Source: Pseudomonas putida
Lineage (GTDB): Bacteria; Pseudomonadota; Gammaproteobacteria; Pseudomonadales; Pseudomonadaceae
NCBI RefSeq assembly: GCF_003228315.1
Contig: NZ_CP029693.1
Coordinates: forward strand, 5,862,501 to 5,926,500
Length of the DNA stretch: 64,000 bases
Direction of reading: 5' to 3'
The notes under the pieces are model-generated. The model had not been told where the DNA came from, did not search any database, and saw only the letters and a list, made by a program, of their open reading frames with translations. The translations under genes and the position numbers were made by a program. The stretch's first letter is position 1; every line of letters begins with the position of its first letter. Of the stretch, positions 42,643-50,287 are shown in pieces.

Positions 42643-44742
42643 ATGGCAATTCCGGACGCCCTGAATCAGCAGCGAGCTTCTAGTCGCCTGCTGCAACCGA
42701 CCGTCAAATCGCATCTGGCCTACACCTTGTTGTGTGCCCTGGTCATGATGGTCATGTTCAGCCTGCTGCGCGTCGCGCTGCTGGTCTACAACCGCGAGAT
42801 GATCCTCGACACGCCGGCCTCGACCTTTGTCGAAGCGTTCGCCAACGGCCTGCGTTTCGACCTGCGTCTGGTGGTGTACCTCAGCGTTCCGTTGCTGCTG
42901 GCGCTGTTCAGTGCCCGGGCCATGGCGGCGCGCGGCTTTTTCCGTTTCTGGCTGACCGTGGCCTCCAGCATCACCCTGTTCCTGGGCCTGATGGAGATGG
43001 ATTTCTACCGTGAGTTCCACCAGCGCCTGAACGGCCTGGTCTTCCAGTATGTGAAGGAAGACCCGAAAACCGTGATGAGCATGCTCTGGTACGGTTTCCC
43101 GGTGGTTCGCTACCTGCTGGCCTGGGCCGTGGGCACCTGGATCCTCAGCCTTGCCTTCAAGGGCGCGGACCGCGCGACCCGTCCACGTGGTCCTTTCAGC
43201 GGCGGCAGCATCAATGCCCGGCAGGTCGCCCCTTGGTACACGCGTGTTGCAGTGTTCGTGGTCTGCCTGGTGATCTGCGTGGTCGCAGCCCGTGGCACCC
43301 TGCGTCAGGGCCCGCCAATGCGTTGGGGTGACGCCTACACCACCGATTCCAACTTCGCCAACCAGCTGGGTCTCAACGGCACGCTGTCCCTGGCGACGGC
43401 GGCGAAGAGCCGGATGTCCGAAGATCGCGACAACATCTGGAAAGCCACGTTGCCACAACCGCAGGCGCAGCAGACCGTGCGCGACATGTTGGTGATGAAG
43501 GACGAGAAGCTGGTGGACAGCGAGACCGCGGCAGTACGTCGCGACTATACGCCGCCGGCCGACAAGACCCTGCCGATCAAGAACGTTGTCGTGATCCTGA
43601 TGGAAAGCATGGCCGGTCACTCGGTGGGCGCGCTGGGCGGCCCGGGTAACATCACCCCGTACCTGGACCAACTGTCGAAGGAAGGCCTGCTGTTCGACCG
43701 CTTCTTCTCCAACGGTACCCACACCCACCAGGGCATGTTCGCCACCATGGCATGCTTCCCGAACCTGCCGGGTTTCGAATACCTGATGCAGACACCGGAA
43801 GGCAGCCACAAACTGTCCGGCCTGCCGCAGTTGCTCAGCGCCCGTCACTACGACGACGTGTATGTCTACAACGGCGACTTCGCCTGGGACAACCAGTCCG
43901 GTTTCTTCAGCAACCAGGGGATGACCAACTTCGTCGGACGTAACGACTTCGTCAACCCGGTGTTCTCCGACCCGACCTGGGGTGTGTCCGACCAGGACAT
44001 GTTCAACCGTGGCCTGGAAGAGCTCAAAGCCCGCGACGGCAAGGACAAGAAACCGTTCTATGCCCTGCTGCAAACCCTGTCCAACCACACGCCATACGCC
44101 TTGCCGACGCCATTGCCGGTCGAGCGCGTGACCGATCGTGGCAGCCTGAACGAGCACTTGACGGCCATGCGTTACGCCGACTGGGCACTGGGTCAGTTCT
44201 TCGAGAAAGCCCGCAAGGAGCCGTACTTCAAGGAAACCCTGTTTGTCATCGTCGGCGACCACGGCTTCGGCAACGAGCGCCAGATCACCGAAATGGACCT
44301 GGGCCGTTTCAACGTGCCGATGCTGATGATCGCCCCGGGCATCCAGGAAAAATTCGGCAAGCTTGACCACACCGTCGGCACTCAGGTCGACATCGTGCCG
44401 ACCATCATGGGCCGTATCGGTGGCGAAGTACGTCACCAGTGCTGGGGTCGCGATCTGCTCAACCTGCCGGAAGGCGATACCGGCTTTGGCGTGATCAAGC
44501 CATCGGGTAGCGAGCAGACCACGGCCATCGTGACGGCGGACCAGATCCTGGTGTTGCCGAAAGACAAGGACATGGCACCGAAGATGTACGCCTACGAGCT
44601 GGGCGCCAACCCGCATGCCGAGGTCATCCCGGATGCACCGCGTACCGCGGAAATGCGCACCAAGCTGGAATCGTTCCTGCAAACGGCAACCAAGAGCCTG
44701 CTCGATAACACCGCCGGTGTTGTCGACGGCAAGCCGGACTAA
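42643..44742 (+). CDS. LtaS/OpgB-like sulfatase-fold membrane phosphotransferase
   Basis: A 699-residue membrane enzyme with about five N-terminal helices (to about residue 220) and a periplasmic alkaline-phosphatase/sulfatase domain. Metal and catalytic motifs are VVVILMESMAGHSVG, the nucleophile region NGTHTHQGMFATMACFPN and VIVGDHGFGN. LTA-synthase-like proteins of Gram-negative bacteria add phosphoglycerol or phosphoethanolamine to glucans or lipids; the acceptor here is unknown. It is a single-gene unit with its own terminator. Confidence 0.88.
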   Translation: MAIPDALNQQRASSRLLQPTVKSHLAYTLLCALVMMVMFSLLRVALLVYNREMILDTPASTFVEAFANGLRFDLRLVVYLSVPLLLALFSARAMAARGFFRFWLTVASSITLFLGLMEMDFYREFHQRLNGLVFQYVKEDPKTVMSMLWYGFPVVRYLLAWAVGTWILSLAFKGADRATRPRGPFSGGSINARQVAPWYTRVAVFVVCLVICVVAARGTLRQGPPMRWGDAYTTDSNFANQLGLNGTLSLATAAKSRMSEDRDNIWKATLPQPQAQQTVRDMLVMKDEKLVDSETAAVRRDYTPPADKTLPIKNVVVILMESMAGHSVGALGGPGNITPYLDQLSKEGLLFDRFFSNGTHTHQGMFATMACFPNLPGFEYLMQTPEGSHKLSGLPQLLSARHYDDVYVYNGDFAWDNQSGFFSNQGMTNFVGRNDFVNPVFSDPTWGVSDQDMFNRGLEELKARDGKDKKPFYALLQTLSNHTPYALPTPLPVERVTDRGSLNEHLTAMRYADWALGQFFEKARKEPYFKETLFVIVGDHGFGNERQITEMDLGRFNVPMLMIAPGIQEKFGKLDHTVGTQVDIVPTIMGRIGGEVRHQCWGRDLLNLPEGDTGFGVIKPSGSEQTTAIVTADQILVLPKDKDMAPKMYAYELGANPHAEVIPDAPRTAEMRTKLESFLQTATKSLLDNTAGVVDGKPD

Positions 44743-44756
44743 GTACCCGCGTTAAT

Positions 44757-44788
44757 AAAAAGAGGCCCTTTCAAGGGCCTCTTTTTTT
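44757..44788. terminator. Bidirectional terminator
   Basis: AAAAAGAGGCCCTT / AAGGGCCTCTTTTTTT forms a perfect stem flanked by A and T runs. It serves the LtaS-like gene on the plus strand and the DUF3309 gene on the minus strand. Confidence 0.93.
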
Positions 44789-44801
44789 GCGGTTGGAAAC
44801 T

Positions 44802-44954
44802 TCATATCTTGCCGAGCAACAACAGGATCAATATCACTACCAACACCACGCCGATGATACCGGAGGGTCCATAACCCCAGCTTCTGGAGTGCGGGAAGAC
44901 CGGCAGGCCACCGATCAGTAACAGGATCAGAATGATGAGTAGAATTGTGCCCAT
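44802..44954 (-). CDS. DUF3309 small membrane protein
   Basis: A 50-residue protein (MGTILLIILILLLIGGLPVF, then HSRSWGYGPSGIIG, then a second hydrophobic segment ending LLLLGKI). This two-segment pattern with a central W-G-Y-G-P-S-G is DUF3309. AAGGA lies 9 bp ahead of the ATG. Such proteins are common in pseudomonads and some are stress induced; function unknown. It has its own terminator. Confidence 0.85.
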   Translation of the reverse strand: MGTILLIILILLLIGGLPVFPHSRSWGYGPSGIIGVVLVVILILLLLGKI

Positions 44955-45229
44955 GTCTATTTCCTTGCTGTAAGTAGTCAGGAATGACCGAGTTGTTAAT
45001 GGTCAGCGGGAATGCGATTAATTCGAGCTGCTTAAAAATTCCGACTGCCGCGCTTCGAAGAAAATTCCAAGTTTTTTTCATGTTTTTCGAACATCGGATT
45101 AATTCGTTGCGCAAGCGCTAGTTGCCGACGTTTTGCTCGGGCCATTCAGCAATCTGATGGAGCGTGGGTCGGGCAATGTCCTTCGCTACACTCAGGCGCA
45201 TCTTCCCCGGAACAACAAGGCTGTTTGCT

Positions 45230-46045
45230 ATGCAAAATCGCATGATGATCACTGGTGCGGGCTCCGGCCTGGGTCGCGAAATCGCGCTGCGCTGGGCGCG
45301 TGAAGGCTGGCAACTGGCCTTGTCCGATGTCAGCGAGCCAGGCTTGCAGGAAACCCTGAAGCTGGTCCGCGAAGCCGGTGGCGACGGTTTCATCCAGCGT
45401 TGCGATGTGCGTGACTACAGCCAATTGACGGCTTTCGCCCAGGCTTGTGAATCGAAGTTCGGCGGCATCGATGTGATCGTTAACAATGCCGGCGTAGCGT
45501 CGGGCGGTTTTTTCAGTGAGTTGTCCCTGGAGGACTGGGACTGGCAGATCGCGATCAACCTGATGGGCGTGGTCAAGGGCTGCAAGGCCTTCCTGCCACT
45601 GCTGGAGGCGAGCAAAGGCAAGATCATCAACATCGCGTCCATGGCGGCACTGATGCAAGGCCCGGCCATGAGCAACTACAACGTGGCCAAGGCCGGTGTG
45701 GTGGCGTTGTCCGAAAGCCTGCTGATTGAGCTGGCGCACCAGGAAGTGGGCGTGCATGTGGTCTGCCCATCGTTCTTCCAGACCAACCTGCTGGACTCCT
45801 TCCGTGGTCCGACCCCAGCCATGAAAGCGCAGGTTGGCAAGTTGCTGGAAAGCTCGCCGATCAGTGCGGCTGATATTGCTGACTACATCTACCAACAGGT
45901 CGCCGCCGGTGAGTTCATGATTCTGCCTCACGAACAGGGCCGCATGGCCTGGGCACTCAAGCAGAAGAACCCACAGCTGCTGTACAACGAAATGACCGTC
46001 ATGGCCGACAAGATGCGCGCCAAGGCCAAGCAAACCGCGGGCTGA
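45230..46045 (+). CDS. Short-chain dehydrogenase/reductase
   Basis: A 271-residue classical SDR. The NAD(P) motif TGAGSGLGR is at residues 8-16, NNAG at about 85, and the catalytic Ser-Tyr-Lys appears as IASMAALMQGPAMSNYNVAK. The C-terminal part is typical of oxidoreductases annotated only as SDR. AAGG lies 10 bp before the ATG at 45230; the upstream frame is not conserved. Substrate unknown. Confidence 0.9.
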   Translation: MQNRMMITGAGSGLGREIALRWAREGWQLALSDVSEPGLQETLKLVREAGGDGFIQRCDVRDYSQLTAFAQACESKFGGIDVIVNNAGVASGGFFSELSLEDWDWQIAINLMGVVKGCKAFLPLLEASKGKIINIASMAALMQGPAMSNYNVAKAGVVALSESLLIELAHQEVGVHVVCPSFFQTNLLDSFRGPTPAMKAQVGKLLESSPISAADIADYIYQQVAAGEFMILPHEQGRMAWALKQKNPQLLYNEMTVMADKMRAKAKQTAG

Positions 46046-46109
46046 ACTTGCCCCGCAGCGACAGCCTCGTTAGGGTGGCCGCCAATGGCAATCCTGACGA
46101 GACGCTCGC

Positions 46110-46442
46110 ATGCTTAATTACCTGTGGTTCTTCCTCGCCGCGCTGTTTGAAATCGCCGGCTGTTTCGCCTTCTGGATGTGGCTGCGCCAGGGCAAAAGCG
46201 TTTGGTGGGTGGTGCCAGCGCTGCTCAGCCTGACCTTGTTCGCCCTGCTGCTGACTCGCGTCGAGGCCACTTATGCCGGTCGTGCCTACGCGGCTTACGG
46301 CGGCATCTACATCATTGCGTCGATTGGCTGGCTGGCGGTGGTCGAGCGGATCCGTCCGCTGGGCTCGGACTGGATCGGCGTGGCGCTTTGCGTGATCGGG
46401 GCCAGTGTCATCCTTTTCGGCCCGCGTTTTTCCGCTTCCTGA
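46110..46442 (+). CDS. ynfA: YnfA/UPF0060 membrane protein
   Basis: A 110-residue protein with four membrane helices. LNYLWFFLAALFEIAGCFAFW, AYAAYGGIYIIASIGWL and PLGSDWIGVALCVIGASVIL match the UPF0060 family, a relative of small multidrug exporters. Length is normal. It stands between an SDR and a CsrA-type gene. Confidence 0.92.
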   Translation: MLNYLWFFLAALFEIAGCFAFWMWLRQGKSVWWVVPALLSLTLFALLLTRVEATYAGRAYAAYGGIYIIASIGWLAVVERIRPLGSDWIGVALCVIGASVILFGPRFSAS

Positions 46443-46596
46443 AGGATCCGTCCTGCATTTAACGCGACCTGTCAGACGTTTCCGTCAGGAGGTCTGGTCG
46501 CAGCCTGTCAGTCCGTTCTGGATTACAGCCGTTGCCTTGAAGCGCTGCCAGGGGCCGGGCATCTTCAAGGTTCGGTAATCCTGAAGGACGAAGGTC

Positions 46597-46788
46597 ATGC
46601 TAGTACTCAGTCGCGGTGTGGGTGAATTGATTTCAATCGGCGGCAGCATCTCCATACGCGTTTTGGCTGTTGATGGAAACAGCGTGCGTTTTGGCGTCGA
46701 GGCGCCGCGCAGCGTCAATGTGCACCGATCGGAGATTTACGAGCGGATCCAGCGCAAGGAGCCGAAAAAGGAAAAATCAGTCGAATAG
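46597..46788 (+). CDS. csrA: CsrA/RsmA-family RNA-binding regulator (divergent paralogue)
   Basis: A 63-residue post-transcriptional regulator. MLVLSRGVGELISIGGSISI opens the conserved beta strands; the RNA-binding residues Leu4 and Arg44 (in VNVHRSEIYERIQ) are present. The stretch RFGVEAPRSV differs from RsmA/RsmE (RIGINAPKEV), which points to a third paralogue of the RsmI type in pseudomonads. It binds GGA motifs in mRNA leaders and is titrated by RsmX/Y/Z RNAs in related species. AAGGACGAAGG precedes the ATG. Its last 12 bp overlap convergent yheU. Confidence 0.9.
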   Translation: MLVLSRGVGELISIGGSISIRVLAVDGNSVRFGVEAPRSVNVHRSEIYERIQRKEPKKEKSVE

Positions 46789-47004
46789 ATGTTTGGGCAC
46801 GTCGTGCTTAAGCATCAACTGGCATTGCTCGCTTTCCGGGTCGAAGACGATCAGTGCCTGGCCCTTGATCAACGCCTGGCGCACCCGCAGTACGCGGGTT
46901 TGCAGCGGCGTATCGTCGCCGTTGTCGGTACCGTCGCGGGTAACAAAGTCTTCGATCAGGCGGGTCAGGGTATCGACTTCAAGTTGGTCGTGGGGAATCA
47001 GCAT
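46777..47004 (-). CDS. YheU/UPF0270 family protein
   Basis: A 75-residue acidic protein. MLIPHDQLEVDTLTRLIEDF and FVTRDGTDNGD match the YheU pattern. Function unknown. The ATG at 47004 follows GAGG; the in-frame extension upstream runs into intergenic sequence. The 3' end overlaps the CsrA-type gene by 12 bp in convergent orientation. Confidence 0.9.
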   Translation of the reverse strand: MLIPHDQLEVDTLTRLIEDFVTRDGTDNGDDTPLQTRVLRVRQALIKGQALIVFDPESEQCQLMLKHDVPKHLFD

Positions 47005-47090
47005 AGGCACCTCGGGGAAACAATGTCGGGATGCTACGGCGAATGTTGTTTTGCGGCTAGCCTGGGGTTGATGTGTTGTCTGATACGCCG

Positions 47091-47158
47091 CCATCGCGAG
47101 CAGGCTCGCTCCCACAGGGGGTCGCGGCTAACTGTGGGAGCGAGCCTGCTCGCGATGG
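47091..47158. repeat. REP doublet, inverse topology
   Basis: Two REP units with their CTCCCACA ends inwards, about 68 bp, between yheU and the M42 peptidase gene. Confidence 0.83.
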
Positions 47159-47186
47159 CGATTTTTCCGACGACAGAAATCCCCGA

Positions 47187-48377
47187 TCAGTTATCCGACC
47201 GCTGCCCCACCAGACTGTCCACCGACGGTACCCGCGTATCACTCTCCATCTGCGTGTCATGTTCGAGCTGATGACTGAACCGGTCCAGCGAACCCGTGGC
47301 CGGTTGCGCATCGCTGGCGAACACCGGTGGGCTCAGGATGTAAGCACCGAGTAGACGGCTTAGCGCTGCAAGACTGTCGATGTGCGTGCGTTCATAGCCG
47401 TGGGTCGCATCGCAGCCGAAGGCGAGCAGGGCGGTGCGGATGTCATGGCCGGCGGTCACCGCCGAATGGGCATCGCTGAAGTAGTAGCGGAACAGGTCGC
47501 GACGCACGGGCAATTCATTGTCGCTGGCCAGGCGCAGCAGATGCCGTGACAAGTGATAGTCATACGGCCCGCCGGAGTCCTGCATCGCGATGCTCACGGC
47601 GTGCTCGCTGGAATGCTGACCGGGCGCGACCGGTGCAATGTCGATGCCGACGAATTCGCTGACGTCCCATGGCAGGGCCGCCGCCGCACCGCTGCCGGTT
47701 TCCTCGGTGATCGTGAACAGCGGATGACAGTCGATCGACAACGTTTCGCCGCTGTCGACGATGGCTTTCAACGCCGCCAGCAGTGCCGCGACACCGGCCT
47801 TGTCGTCGAGGTGACGGGCACTGATGTGGCCGCTTTCGGTGAACTCCGGCAACGGGTCGAAGGCGACGAAATCACCGACGCTGATCCCCAGCGAATCGCA
47901 ATCGGCACGGGTCGCGCAGTAGGCGTCCAGACGCAGTTCAACGTGGTCCCAACTGATCGGCATTTCATCCACGGCGGTGTTGAAGGCGTGCCCGGAAGCC
48001 ATCAGCGGCAACACGCTGCCACGGATCACACCGTTGTCGGTGAACAGGCTCACCCGACTGCCCTCGGCAAAACGACTGGACCAGCAGCCCACGGGGGCGA
48101 GAGTCAGGCGGCCGTTGTCCTTGATCGCACGCACGGCGGCGCCAATGGTGTCCAGGTGTGCTGAAACCGCGCGGTCCGGGCTGTTTTTCTTGCCTTTGAG
48201 AGTGGCGCGGATTGTACCGCGGCGGGTCATTTCGAAAGGAATACCGAGTTCTTCAAGGCGTTCGGCGACATAGCGCACGATGGTGTCGGTGAACCCGGTG
48301 GGGCTGGGAATGGCGAGCATTTCCAGCAGGACTTTTTGCAGGTAAGTCAGGTCCGGCTCTGGGAATTTACTGGTCAT
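47187..48377 (-). CDS. M42-family peptidase of the NAGGN osmoprotectant system
   Basis: A 396-residue metallopeptidase. Metal and catalytic motifs are SAHLDTIGA, HLDDKAGVAA, TITEETGSGAA (general base pair of glutamates), VGIDIAP, and FSDAHSAVTAGHDIRTA. It is third in the asnO-ngg operon and matches the NAGGN-associated M42 peptidase family; it might recycle or trim the dipeptide, which is not proved. CAGGAG precedes the ATG at 48377. The last 45 residues are polar and family-variable. Confidence 0.88.
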   Translation of the reverse strand: MTSKFPEPDLTYLQKVLLEMLAIPSPTGFTDTIVRYVAERLEELGIPFEMTRRGTIRATLKGKKNSPDRAVSAHLDTIGAAVRAIKDNGRLTLAPVGCWSSRFAEGSRVSLFTDNGVIRGSVLPLMASGHAFNTAVDEMPISWDHVELRLDAYCATRADCDSLGISVGDFVAFDPLPEFTESGHISARHLDDKAGVAALLAALKAIVDSGETLSIDCHPLFTITEETGSGAAAALPWDVSEFVGIDIAPVAPGQHSSEHAVSIAMQDSGGPYDYHLSRHLLRLASDNELPVRRDLFRYYFSDAHSAVTAGHDIRTALLAFGCDATHGYERTHIDSLAALSRLLGAYILSPPVFASDAQPATGSLDRFSHQLEHDTQMESDTRVPSVDSLVGQRSDN

Positions 48378-48445
48378 GGAAACTCCTGATGGGTTGAGCA
48401 CATCGATGGTTTCGATGAGGAGGATTGTTGTTGCCTGTCAGGCCG

Positions 48446-48512
48446 CCATCGCGAGCAGGCTCGCTCCTACAGGGAGCTGCGATCCAATGTAGGAGCGAGC
48501 CTGCTCGCGAAG
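48446..48512. repeat. REP doublet, inverse topology
   Basis: Two REP units with their inner ends facing, about 67 bp, within the NAGGN operon between ngg and the peptidase gene. It could lower expression of the last gene. Confidence 0.83.
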
Positions 48513-48532
48513 GGGCCGGTGCAGACACCACA

Positions 48533-50284
48533 TCACTTGCAGGCCACCGACTGACTATGCGGAAACAACAAATCCACAAACCGCTCGGCCGTCGGTTGCG
48601 GTTCATGGTTGGCCAGTCCCGCACGTTCGTTGGCTTCGATAAAAACGTACTCTGGCTGATCGGCGGCAGACACCATCAGATCGAGGCCGACCATGGGAAT
48701 GTCCAGCGCCCGCGCGGCACGCACCGCGGCATCCACCAACGTCGGGTGCAGGATTGCGGTGACATCCTCAAGTATCCCGCCCGTATGAAGATTCGCCGTA
48801 CGGCGTACGAACAAATGCTCGCCCGCCGGCAGAATGCTGCTGTAGTCATAACCCGCGTCATGCAAGGTGCGCTGCGTCTCGTGGTCCAGCGGGATTCTGC
48901 TCTCGCCGCCCGTGGCCGCCTGACGCCGTCGGCTCTGGGCTTCAATCAGCGCGCCTATCGAGTGCTGACCATCGCCCACCACCTCCGCCGGCCGTCGAAT
49001 CGCGGCGGCGACCACTTCAAACCCGATCACCAGAATCCGCAGGTCGAGACCTTCGTGGAAGCTCTCCAGCAGAACGCGGTTGTCGAATCGACGGGCCGCT
49101 TCAATGGCTTGCTGGACGTCTTCGATGGTGCGCAGATCCACAGCCACCCCATGCCCCTGTTCACCGTCCAGTGGCTTGACCACCACCCGATGGTGCTCGT
49201 CGAGAAACGCCAGGTTGTCATCGGCATTACCCGCCAATTGCTGAGCCGGCAGGTTCAGGCCGGCGGCCTTGAGTACTTTATGAGTCAGGCTTTTGTCCTG
49301 GCACAAGGTCATGCTGACAGCGCTGGTCAGGTCGCTGAGGGATTCGCGGCAGCGCACCCGGCGACCGCCATGACTGAGGGTGAACATCCCGGCATCGGCG
49401 TCATCCACCTGCACATCGATACCGCGCCGATGGGCTTCCTCAACGATGATTCGTGCATAAGGATTGAATTCGGCTTCCGGACCGGGGCCGAGAAACAGCG
49501 GCTGATTGATACCGTTCTTGCGCTTGATGGCAAAGGTCGAGAGGGTGCGAAAACCGAGCTTGGCGTAGAGATTTTTCGCCTGACGGTTGTCGTGCAGCAC
49601 CGACAGGTCGAGGTAACTCAGACCGCGACTCATGAAGTGTTCGATCAAGTGCCGTACCAGTACCTCGCCAACGCCCGGCCGTGAGCAGTGCGGATCGACC
49701 GCGAGGCACCACAGGCTGCTGCCGTTCTCTGGATCGTTGTAGGCCTTGCGATGGTTGAGACCCATGACGCTGCCAATCACCGCGCCACTGTCCTCGTCCT
49801 CGGCCAGCCAGTACACAGGGCCACCCGAGTGATGCGGGGTCAGCAGGGTCGCATCGATGGGCAGCATGCCGCGCGCCTGATACAGCTGGTTGATCGCCTG
49901 CCAGTCCGCCTCGCTTTGCGCGCGGCGAATGCGAAAGCCGCGGAACACCCGGGTGGCCTGGCGGTAGTCGCTGAACCACAGGCGCAAGGTGTCCGATGGG
50001 TCGAGGAACAACTGGGTGGGTTCCAGCCCCAGCACTTGCTGGGGTGCGGCGACGTACAGCGCGATGTCGCGTTCACCGGGCTGCTCGTTGAGCAACTCCC
50101 GGGCGAGACTGGCCGCATCGGAGAAGGTGTGGCCGATCAGCAACCGGCCCCAGCCGCAATGCACGGCGATTGGGGCGGCACCGAGTTCGCTGCCGTCTTC
50201 GGCAAGACGCGCCTGCAAGCGTTCGTAGGAAGGCGTCTGACCTCGCAGCAAACGCTGGCTGATGGCCGTAGCGTGAGGTTTCAT
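48533..50284 (-). CDS. ngg: N-acetylglutaminylglutamine synthetase (NAGGN synthesis)
   Basis: A 583-residue two-domain enzyme. The middle carries a GNAT acetyltransferase fold (SVMGLNHRKAYNDPENGSSLWCLAVDPHCSRPGVGEVLVRHLIEHF, residues about 190-235) and the C-terminal half an ATP-grasp ligase (VVVKPLDGEQGHGVAVDLRT and FIEANERAGLANHE). It acetylates and joins two glutamines to give N-acetylglutaminylglutamine, then amidated by AsnO. The product is an osmolyte made under salt stress in Pseudomonas and Sinorhizobium. asnO ends 3 bp upstream. Confidence 0.93.
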   Translation of the reverse strand: MKPHATAISQRLLRGQTPSYERLQARLAEDGSELGAAPIAVHCGWGRLLIGHTFSDAASLARELLNEQPGERDIALYVAAPQQVLGLEPTQLFLDPSDTLRLWFSDYRQATRVFRGFRIRRAQSEADWQAINQLYQARGMLPIDATLLTPHHSGGPVYWLAEDEDSGAVIGSVMGLNHRKAYNDPENGSSLWCLAVDPHCSRPGVGEVLVRHLIEHFMSRGLSYLDLSVLHDNRQAKNLYAKLGFRTLSTFAIKRKNGINQPLFLGPGPEAEFNPYARIIVEEAHRRGIDVQVDDADAGMFTLSHGGRRVRCRESLSDLTSAVSMTLCQDKSLTHKVLKAAGLNLPAQQLAGNADDNLAFLDEHHRVVVKPLDGEQGHGVAVDLRTIEDVQQAIEAARRFDNRVLLESFHEGLDLRILVIGFEVVAAAIRRPAEVVGDGQHSIGALIEAQSRRRQAATGGESRIPLDHETQRTLHDAGYDYSSILPAGEHLFVRRTANLHTGGILEDVTAILHPTLVDAAVRAARALDIPMVGLDLMVSAADQPEYVFIEANERAGLANHEPQPTAERFVDLLFPHSQSVACK

Positions 50285-50287
50285 CGA

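Noticed and set aside
42616..44682. 688-codon minus-strand frame opposite the LtaS-like gene
   Set aside because: Antisense shadow of a clear membrane phosphotransferase; His/Gln/Arg-rich without domain motifs.
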